From Acidobacteriota bacterium (GTDB lineage: Bacteria; Acidobacteriota; Holophagae; Acanthopleuribacterales; Acanthopleuribacteraceae), in the NCBI GenBank assembly GCA_030066195.1, contig JASJCB010000026.1:1-64000 (forward strand): a stretch of DNA of 64,000 bases, read 5' to 3'. Numbering within the stretch: the first letter of the stretch is position 1; each line of letters begins with the position of its first letter. The notes beneath the pieces are model-generated. The model did not search any database, had not been told where the DNA came from, and worked only from the letters and a program-made list of their open reading frames with translations. This document shows positions 53,846 through 61,062 of the stretch, in pieces. A program made the position numbers and the translations under genes.

Positions 53846-56655
53846 GGTATACGGCAGCCGGGCTCTGGAAATGGAGCCCGGTGATAACCCTACCCATCAC
53901 CATTTTATTCGCCTACTGGGTGTTTGCTACTACCTCCCGTTATGCGACCTTCGGTATTCGCTATGACTCGCGACCCATGCCGGCGAGTCTTTACAACATC
54001 GGCAAGATGGAACTACGCCACGCCTTGACAAGGCTGCGACACACTTTTCACATTCGCGGCGCTGCCGAGATTGCCGGTTTACCCACCGTCGACCTGTTTA
54101 TGGACGAACGTGCGGAAACGACGCTCAACCAAAGCCTGCCCCATTCCGGCATGAGCTATGTCAAGGCGCATCTGGTCTACCCGGACACCAGCGTCCGGCC
54201 CGTGAAGGTGAAGTATCGCGGCGATTACTCCCAGCACTGGGCGCACTTCAAGAAATCCACGCGCATCAAAACCAAAAAGGCCCATCTTTTCAAGGGGCAA
54301 CGCGCCTTCAACCTGATTGCACCCAAGTTCGAGGAAATGCTGAACAACCACCTCTCCTACCTGTTGGCCGAGGAATTGGGTTTGCCGGCGCCCGAATCCG
54401 ACATGGTGCTGTACCGGGTCAACGGTCGTAATCGCGGCATCCATTTGATGGTGGAGCAGCCGGAGGAACTGACCCTACGGCGGAATAGACGCATGCCCGG
54501 CGACCTGTACAAGGGCGAGTTGGTGGGCAAGGACAATTACAAGGGCGTCTCCGCCAACGTGTTTGAGAACCCGGGCTTGTGGGAAAAGATTGCAATTAAC
54601 AACCACTACGATGAGAAGGCTCTCGATCCGCTTTACACGCTCACCGAGACATTGGCGGATGCACCGGACGATAACGGCGCTCACGCCCGCGCCATGGAAC
54701 TGCTGGAGCCCGAGGTCTGGGGCCGTTTCGCCTTGTTCGAACTGTTGACTCAGTGCTTCCACTTCGACATCGGCCACAACTGGCGCCTTTACTACGATCC
54801 TTACAAGGGGTACATGGAACCCCTGATTTGGGACCCGGTCGGTTGGCATCCCTCCTGGCGGCCGCGCAAAGGCGACGTACCCAGCCTGGATATCAACCTG
54901 TCGCCTCTACACCACACGCTACTGTCCGACTATCCCTTCCTGACGGCGCGACACCGGGCCGCCGCCGAATTCTTTGAAACCGGCAGGGATGCGGCCTTCC
55001 TGGCTACCCTGGATCATTGGATCGCCCGCATGAAAAAGGCCGTTGCCGCCGATCCGCATATCACCTCGCACTTCAAATTCTTCAGTGCCGGCGAAGCCAG
55101 GAAGGCGATGGACGCCTTGCGCACCAATGTTCACAAGACTTTTGAGGCAGTGCGCCGGGGCATGCTGGAAGACCCGGGCAGCCTGCGCTACGCGATTGCG
55201 GGCGAGGGTCGTATTGCCGTCGAAGTCAACGGTCGCCGTCCCTTGGATTACCTGGAACTGGTTTATGCCGAACCTCCTGAACGCTTACCCATGGTCCATA
55301 TCGTCACCCGCTTCGGTGATCGCGAGGTGGTGACGGATATCAGCGGCGTGGCCTCGTTGAAAGGCCCGGTGCTGGGCCTCGATATCCCCCTGACCGCCCG
55401 CTTCAGTCATCAGAACCAACCGGAACGCGGAAGCCTGAAGGCAAAGTCGCTCAGGGTAGAACCGGCCTGGTACGAGATCCGGGTAGACGGCGTGAATGCC
55501 GAATTGCTGGGCCTGAACGCCGAGCGGGGCGGACCCGTGGAAGCGACCCGGGTCGACGTCCTGGAACCGATCCCCTTTACCGAGGGCAAACGCATCGTAA
55601 CCCCGCGCCCGCTGAATCCGCCGGAAATCTGGTCCGGCCGCGTGACCATCGAGAAGGACCGGGTCATCGAGAGCGGCCGGGTGGTGATTCGTCCGGGCAC
55701 CCGGGTTCAACTGGCGGCGGGCGTGTCGCTGATCATCAAGGGAAACCTGGTCGCCGAGGGCACTGCGCAGGCGCCGATCGTGTTCGAGAGCTTGGATACC
55801 GAACCCTGGGGCGTGTTGGCGCTGCAAGGTCACGGCGCCGATAAATCCCGACTCAGCCATTGCATCTTTCGCGGCGGCAGCGGCTACAAGCAACCCCTGA
55901 CCGAGTACTCCGCCATGTTCTCGGTCCATCACGCGGATCACGTGGTTGTGCGCGATTGCACCTTCGACACCAGTCACCAGGTGGACGATATGGTGCATAC
56001 GGTCTACGCGGATATCCGCTTCGAACGCTGCCGCTTCCTGAACGCCCTCTCCGATGCGGTGGACCTGGACATCAGCCGGGCCTACGTCATCGATTGCCTG
56101 TTCGAGAACAGCGGCAACGACGGCCTGGATCTCATGTCCTCGCGGGTTGTCGTGCAAAACAGTCACTTTATCAATAACGGCGACAAGGGCATATCCGTAG
56201 GCGAGGGCACCGACCTTGTTGCGTTCAACAACCGCTTCCAGGGCAACGTCTTCGGCGTTCAGGCCAAGGACGGATCACGCGCACGCCTGGCCAATTCCGC
56301 CTTCATGCAAAACAAACACGCCTTGGACGCCTACAAAAAGAACTGGCGCTACGCCGCCGGCGGTCGCTTGACGGTTACCAAATCCACCTTCCGGGACAAC
56401 CGGGAACCAAGCGGCGCCGACAAACACTCTATCATCCAAATTCACGACAGCTACCTGCCTGAAACGGAGCGAGGGAAGAACCTGAGCTTGCACGCTTCGG
56501 TTGACGGTATACACGAGAATACCGCCGCAACAAAGGACCTGCCGCGTTTTAATCAAGCGACGGACAAGCTCCCCGACCTGCTGACCAGGGCATGGCAACA
56601 AGTAAACCCCGACATTCGAGGAACCCATGACACCGCGCACCCACCTTCATTTTAA
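53842..56655 (+). CDS. CotH-kinase-like protein fused to a right-handed beta-helix
   Basis: The 937-residue protein has one N-terminal membrane segment. A CotH-type domain follows: VKVKYRGDYSQHWAHFKKSTRIK, LNNHLSYLLAEELGLPAPESDMVLYRVNGRNRGIHLMVEQPEEL, HFDIGHNWRLYYDPYKGYMEPLIWDPVGWH. A beta-sandwich-like middle (about 440-620) links to a parallel beta-helix (about 620-900) with repeated IVFESLDTEPWGVLAL, DCTFDTSHQ, RCRFLNALSDAVDLD and NSHFINNGDKGISVG turns. CotH proteins in spore formers phosphorylate coat proteins; the bacterial surface versions usually travel with VTC and DUF4956 genes, as here. The operon is coupled by overlaps on both sides. Confidence 0.85.
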   Translation: MRYTAAGLWKWSPVITLPITILFAYWVFATTSRYATFGIRYDSRPMPASLYNIGKMELRHALTRLRHTFHIRGAAEIAGLPTVDLFMDERAETTLNQSLPHSGMSYVKAHLVYPDTSVRPVKVKYRGDYSQHWAHFKKSTRIKTKKAHLFKGQRAFNLIAPKFEEMLNNHLSYLLAEELGLPAPESDMVLYRVNGRNRGIHLMVEQPEELTLRRNRRMPGDLYKGELVGKDNYKGVSANVFENPGLWEKIAINNHYDEKALDPLYTLTETLADAPDDNGAHARAMELLEPEVWGRFALFELLTQCFHFDIGHNWRLYYDPYKGYMEPLIWDPVGWHPSWRPRKGDVPSLDINLSPLHHTLLSDYPFLTARHRAAAEFFETGRDAAFLATLDHWIARMKKAVAADPHITSHFKFFSAGEARKAMDALRTNVHKTFEAVRRGMLEDPGSLRYAIAGEGRIAVEVNGRRPLDYLELVYAEPPERLPMVHIVTRFGDREVVTDISGVASLKGPVLGLDIPLTARFSHQNQPERGSLKAKSLRVEPAWYEIRVDGVNAELLGLNAERGGPVEATRVDVLEPIPFTEGKRIVTPRPLNPPEIWSGRVTIEKDRVIESGRVVIRPGTRVQLAAGVSLIIKGNLVAEGTAQAPIVFESLDTEPWGVLALQGHGADKSRLSHCIFRGGSGYKQPLTEYSAMFSVHHADHVVVRDCTFDTSHQVDDMVHTVYADIRFERCRFLNALSDAVDLDISRAYVIDCLFENSGNDGLDLMSSRVVVQNSHFINNGDKGISVGEGTDLVAFNNRFQGNVFGVQAKDGSRARLANSAFMQNKHALDAYKKNWRYAAGGRLTVTKSTFRDNREPSGADKHSIIQIHDSYLPETERGKNLSLHASVDGIHENTAATKDLPRFNQATDKLPDLLTRAWQQVNPDIRGTHDTAHPPSF

Positions 56656-57376
56656 TCGCTACGAATTCAAATACATCCTGGAACCCGGCCTGAGGAGGGA
56701 TATCGAGCGCGAGCTTAACTTCTTCATGGCCCTGGATCCCTTCGTGGCCGGCAAACCGGATAAGAAGTACACGGTGCGCAGCCTTTACTTCGACAATCGC
56801 GGCTTCACTCACTATTACGACAAAATAGACGGGCAGTTGACGCGCAGCAAGTTTCGCCTGCGCACCTACACCCGCGATCCGGCCGAACCATGCGCCGCCT
56901 TTCTTGAGATCAAGGGACGTCACAACAACATCGTCTTCAAGCACCGCACCCCGCTGGATATGCCCGACGGCGCTTGTTTTGCCGAACAACAAGGCGGCAC
57001 CGTGGACCGTATCCTGCGGCTCAGCCGACCGGATGAAGTCTTGCAGCAATTTCGCTTCGAGTTGGCCCGGCGCTTCATTAAACCGGTCATGTTGATCGAT
57101 TACCGCCGTCGCCCCTACGTGAGCCGGCTGGACCCGGAATTCCGCGTTACCTTCGACGAGCAACTGTACGGCGAGGCAACCGAGGACCTGTTCCCCGATA
57201 AGGTCGGTTTCCGGCGCTCAATACTGACCGGCAAGACGGTCCTGGAAGTAAAATTCCGCTACCACGTTCCTTCCTGGTTCCACCGAATCATTCAGACTTA
57301 CGAGTTACATCGCATCTCTATTTCCAAGATCTGTAAGGGAATAGAGACTTTTGGTCTGGCGCCCGCGCTGGACTGA
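56627..57376 (+). CDS. VTC-domain polyphosphate-polymerase-like protein
   Basis: The 249-residue protein matches the VTC (tunnel-fold) catalytic domain: HFNRYEFKYIL, YTVRSLYFDN, RSKFRLRTYTRD, FLEIKGRHNNIVFKHR, FIKPVMLIDYRRRPYV, VLEVKFRYHVP. The strands supply the basic and acidic residues lining the active tunnel, where eukaryotic homologues make polyphosphate from ATP. There is no membrane segment; the partner is presumably the DUF4956 membrane protein that follows. It overlaps the CotH gene by 29 bp. Confidence 0.88.
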   Translation: MTPRTHLHFNRYEFKYILEPGLRRDIERELNFFMALDPFVAGKPDKKYTVRSLYFDNRGFTHYYDKIDGQLTRSKFRLRTYTRDPAEPCAAFLEIKGRHNNIVFKHRTPLDMPDGACFAEQQGGTVDRILRLSRPDEVLQQFRFELARRFIKPVMLIDYRRRPYVSRLDPEFRVTFDEQLYGEATEDLFPDKVGFRRSILTGKTVLEVKFRYHVPSWFHRIIQTYELHRISISKICKGIETFGLAPALD

Positions 57377-57400
57377 ATCATCATTTGAGGAGATTATCCA

Positions 57401-58105
57401 TTGCAGCAACAGCAAACGGAAACCAACCCGTTGGCCGATCTGACCGCCACGGTCATCACCAATTACACCCCCATGGAAATGTTGATCAATATGTCCCTGG
57501 CTTTGGTCCTGGGCATCGTCACGGCCATCGTATATCGACGCACCCACAAGGGCCTGGCCTATTCTCAATCTTTCACCCTGACCATTGTCTTCGTCACGCT
57601 GATCGTGTCCATCGTCATCATGGTCATCGGCTCCAGTTTGGCCAGGGCCTTTGCACTGGTCGGCGCCCTTTCCATTATTCGCTTTCGAACCGTGGTAAAA
57701 GACACGAAAGACACCACCTTCGTCTTTGCCGGTCTTGCTGTAGGACTCGCGGCCGGCACCAGTAACTACTTCCTGGCCGTGGCCGGTTGCATCTTTATCA
57801 GCATCGTGGCGATTGTGCTCTACCGCATCAACTTCGGCGCCCTGTACAAGACCGAATTTATCCTGCGCTTCAATTTCGACCAGCAGAGCCCCGCGAGCAA
57901 CTACCTGGACACCATCACCCAATACGCGGGACGCGCCAATATGCTGCACATGGAGTCGGCCGCGGAGGGTCGCTATCTGAACCTTACCTATGACATCGTT
58001 TTGAAAAGCGGCGTACCGCCCGAGGAACTGATCTCCGCCATGGACAATCTGGAAGGCACGTCGGAAGTGGTGCTGATCGCTTCCAAAAACGATGTGGACT
58101 ACTGA
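57401..58105 (+). CDS. DUF4956 membrane protein
   Basis: The 234-residue protein starts at TTG 57401 after GAGGAG. It has three to four membrane helices (MLINMSLALVLGIVTAIVY, LTIVFVTLIVSIVIMVIG, AGLAVGLAAGTSNYFLAVAGCIFISIVAIVLY) with the conserved LARAFALVGALSIIRFRTVVKDTKDT loop. A cytosolic ferredoxin-like tail ends the chain. DUF4956 regularly accompanies VTC genes and is thought to be its membrane partner. Confidence 0.88.
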   Translation: MQQQQTETNPLADLTATVITNYTPMEMLINMSLALVLGIVTAIVYRRTHKGLAYSQSFTLTIVFVTLIVSIVIMVIGSSLARAFALVGALSIIRFRTVVKDTKDTTFVFAGLAVGLAAGTSNYFLAVAGCIFISIVAIVLYRINFGALYKTEFILRFNFDQQSPASNYLDTITQYAGRANMLHMESAAEGRYLNLTYDIVLKSGVPPEELISAMDNLEGTSEVVLIASKNDVDY

Positions 58106-58117
58106 TAAGGAATCGAA

Positions 58118-59563
58118 ATGACCAGACTTCCCTTCACCATCCCGCTCCTACTCCTTGCCGGCCTGACCGCAAGGGCTCAAGGCGTCGATTTCCTGATCGA
58201 ACCCTACCTGACCGACCTCTCCACCGACAGAGCCCGCATCAACTGGTACCCTCGACAACCCGCGGCCGCTACGTTTCGCTACGGCCGCACGCTCGATTTT
58301 GAATTGGGCTCGATCGAGGTGCCCTCGGGACAACACGGCGTCTCGCTGACCGACCTACAGCCGGGCGCCTTGTACCACTACCGAGTGGACAACAGCTACC
58401 AGGGCCGGTTCCGAACCCAAAACGGAGACGGCGAACTGACCTTCGCGGTTCTCGGCCACACCCACGGCACCGAGGGCTTCTTCCACTACCCGGACCAACT
58501 ACTGGCCGCCCGAGCCGTGGAACTGGACCCGGATTTCATGTTGCATACCGGCGACGCCACCTACACCAGCACGCCCAAAAGCTTCGCCAAACACTTCTTT
58601 CGCCTGTTCCGAGACTACCTGGCCGAGCGTCCGATCTACCTGGCCCCCGGCAATCACGACGTGGGCTGGCCCTTCCCCTACGGCCACAACGGCGATTTTT
58701 TTCGCGAGCTGTTCCCCCACGACTACCCCTTCGAGGGATCGGATGTCTTGTACTATGCCTTTCGCCGCAATCAGGTCCTTTTCCTGATGCTGTCCTACAC
58801 CTCGGAAATCGGCCCGGGCAGCACCCAGCGGGAATGGCTGAAAACGCGACTGGAAGCCACGGACGCCCAATACCGCATTGTCTGTTTCGGCGGCGCCCAG
58901 AAGGGTTACTACGATCGCGATTCCCTATTCAACTTCCTGGCCGGGCTGGACATCGACCTGATCCTGTGGGGCGACGGCTTCCAGGAACCGAACAACTTCA
59001 GCACCATCGGCGATATTCCGGCCTTCTTCGTGGGTACGCGCGGCCGATCGCCGCACGGCATTCTCAATGTCCATGTCGACGACGCCCGCATCCTGCTGAC
59101 CCAACTGGACGCCACGGGGAACATGGGCGAACCTTATTGGCTGTACAACAAGACGCTGTACACTTCGAAGGTGAATCTACTGGACATGGAGCCGGCGGAA
59201 GTCGTGGAGCGGCCGTCGAGCCGCATCATCATCTACAACCTGCCGGACCCGGTCAATTCGGCAGAGGTGGGCGGCTTGCAAATGCGCCTGAACTACCTGG
59301 GCAACGGTACGCTGACCACCTACGCCTACGTCACCCCGGACGACACCACCTTGGGCACACGTCATTACGAGGGCGGCCTGCGCACCCAGCACCAGATGTT
59401 CACGCGCAAGGACGGCCTGGTGAACCTGGTATTCCCCAGGGAAAACCCTTTCACGGAAGCACCCTACACCATCAACCGCATCAAGCTGTATTTCACCAGG
59501 CTGACCGACCCGGAAAACCTGATTATCGAAAGCATGGACCTCTACGAGGACCCGGTCGATTAG
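58118..59563 (+). CDS. Exported metallophosphoesterase with N-terminal Fn3-like domain
   Basis: The 481-residue protein has a signal peptide (LLLAGLTARAQG). An Fn3/purple-acid-phosphatase N-terminal domain (YLTDLSTDRARINWYPRQP, VSLTDLQPGALYHYRV) precedes a calcineurin-like core: LGHTHGTEGFFHYP, HTGDATYTS, APGNHDVGWPF. The usual first GDxH is replaced by GHTHG and no later GHxH pair is clear (CFGGAQKGYYDRD there), so activity is uncertain. A beta-rich C-terminal domain ends it. It is the last gene of the CotH/VTC unit and may act on surface polyphosphate or phosphorylated coat proteins. Confidence 0.8.
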   Translation: MTRLPFTIPLLLLAGLTARAQGVDFLIEPYLTDLSTDRARINWYPRQPAAATFRYGRTLDFELGSIEVPSGQHGVSLTDLQPGALYHYRVDNSYQGRFRTQNGDGELTFAVLGHTHGTEGFFHYPDQLLAARAVELDPDFMLHTGDATYTSTPKSFAKHFFRLFRDYLAERPIYLAPGNHDVGWPFPYGHNGDFFRELFPHDYPFEGSDVLYYAFRRNQVLFLMLSYTSEIGPGSTQREWLKTRLEATDAQYRIVCFGGAQKGYYDRDSLFNFLAGLDIDLILWGDGFQEPNNFSTIGDIPAFFVGTRGRSPHGILNVHVDDARILLTQLDATGNMGEPYWLYNKTLYTSKVNLLDMEPAEVVERPSSRIIIYNLPDPVNSAEVGGLQMRLNYLGNGTLTTYAYVTPDDTTLGTRHYEGGLRTQHQMFTRKDGLVNLVFPRENPFTEAPYTINRIKLYFTRLTDPENLIIESMDLYEDPVD

Positions 59564-59588
59564 CCCCGAAAACCTCTGCCGCCGAATT

Positions 59589-59616
59589 GCCTGATCGCCC
59601 GCGCCGGCGATCAGGC
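59589..59616 (+). terminator. Strong hairpin closing the CotH/VTC operon
   Basis: GCCTGATCGCC and GGCGATCAGGC form a perfect 11-bp stem with a six-base loop, 26 bp after the phosphoesterase stop. No T run follows. Confidence 0.65.
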
Positions 59617-59690
59617 GCCGGTTCCTCAGCTCATCTTGTGTGGACCCTTTCGGCAAATTGCTGCTAGAGTTGCCGTGGCGGAGGTTGCTC

Positions 59691-60098
59691 ATGCGTTGGT
59701 TCGAAAAAGATTTGGAAATTCGCTACGCGGATACAGACCGGATGGACGTGGTGCACCACGCCGTCTACCCCGTTTATTGCGAGTTGTCTCGCATTGACCT
59801 GCTGGATCAGATCGGACTGCCCTACACACAGATCGAGGAGGCCGGATACTATCTTATGGTCTCCGATATTCAATGCCGCTTCAAACTGCCCGTCCGCTTC
59901 GGTGACCGGGTCTATATCAGGGGACGTATCAACACCCTCCGCAGTCGCCTGATCAATTTCGATTACGAGATACGCGGCCGCGAATCGGACGAACTGAGAT
60001 TTACCGCTACCAGTAAACACCTGGTCACCGCGCGCACTAACGGCGTCGTCTCGCTTCCCAGGGAATTCATGGCCAAACTGCGAGCCGCTGTCGATTGA
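59691..60098 (+). CDS. Hotdog-fold acyl-CoA thioesterase (YbgC/FadM-like)
   Basis: From ATG 59691 (GGAGG upstream) the protein is 135 residues with the 4HBT motif YADTDRMDVVHHAVYPVYCELSRIDLL, in which Asp of DxMD and the following His-containing helix form the active site. RFGDRVYIRGRI and FTATSKHLVT complete the hotdog. It hydrolyses acyl-CoA or acyl-ACP in the cytosol. A start at 59640 would include sequence before the ribosome site and is rejected. It stands alone after the terminator. Confidence 0.88.
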   Translation: MRWFEKDLEIRYADTDRMDVVHHAVYPVYCELSRIDLLDQIGLPYTQIEEAGYYLMVSDIQCRFKLPVRFGDRVYIRGRINTLRSRLINFDYEIRGRESDELRFTATSKHLVTARTNGVVSLPREFMAKLRAAVD

Positions 60099-60295
60099 TC
60101 ACTGTCGGTCAATCGTCTTTTGCGGACAACCTGGAATCAGCTGCAATTCACTTATTTCTTCCCGAAAAGGCATGATCAGCCGGCGCCTTATCCTCGATTC
60201 TTCCCAGGAAGAACAGAACATCTTGCAACTCCTCAATAAGTTCGGGCAGGATAAGGGAAAAGTGCCGGACTTTGAACCAACCAGGCGGCCGGGGC

Positions 60296-60590
60296 GACGG
60301 TATATTTTCCGCCGAATTTTGAGGCGCGGCCCGGGCACCGGGTACTTCGCGAGTGAATTTTGGCAGGCGGCCGAGGCGACGGTATATTTTCCGCCGAATT
60401 TTGAGGTGCGGCCCGGACACCGGGTACTTCGCGAGTGAAATTTGGCAGGCGGCCGGGGCGACGGTATATTTTCCGCCGGTTTTTGAGGTGCGGCCCGGGC
60501 ACCGGGTACTTCGCGAGAGAATTTTGGCAAGCGGCCGGGGCGACAGCATATTTTCCGCCGGTTTTTGAGGTGCGGCCCGGGAACCAACTA
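60296..60590. repeat. 82-bp tandem repeat, 3.6 copies
   Basis: Copies start at 60296, 60378, 60460 and 60542 (each beginning GACGGTATATTTTCCGCCG or GACAGCATATTTTCCGCCG) with only a few substitutions; the last is truncated near 60590. The unit is not a multiple of three, so frames across it are artefacts. A partial unit may precede the array at about 60280. It follows the thioesterase gene. Confidence 0.9.
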
Positions 60591-61062
60591 ATCGGGCAAG
60601 GCGGGCCTGCTGATGGATAAAAAGACCCATTGCCGCACTCGGTACATTCATTGCGAACCTGGAAAACGGACTCCCCGAGCTCGGGCACAACCTATTGACG
60701 TGAAAAACGGACCCACCGCGCGCGGCGACAACGTTTTTCACATCTTTCGACCGTTAGTGCCTTTATGCATCTCAGGATGTTTTCCAGTTGTTTTATGCGC
60801 TGAGTTTCGGCGAGTCCATGAGGGTTTTATGAGGCCCGGGTCAGGGCTTGTCCTTGGAAAATGACCGTGTTATCTTGGTCATCTATGATTTTGCAGCCTT
60901 ACGGGGCCTACGAAGTTTTTGCCCACTCCCCTCTCATCAGGTTCAAGCCTCTTTCTTTATTGATTGTTCTCGCTCGCTCGATCGCCTGACGGGCTTAAAC
61001 CGCGTTGGTGCTCGTTTGTCTACCGGCAGAACCAATGCGACTTATTTTGCAGGAGATGAGCC
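60591..61062. other. Intergenic region before the MBL gene
   Basis: No convincing gene was seen. AGGAGATGAGCC provides the ribosome site for the following ATG at 61063. Confidence 0.4.

Noticed and set aside
60099-60741. Several overlapping frames with repeated peptide motifs
   Set aside because: They follow the 82-bp tandem repeat, which changes frame at each copy.
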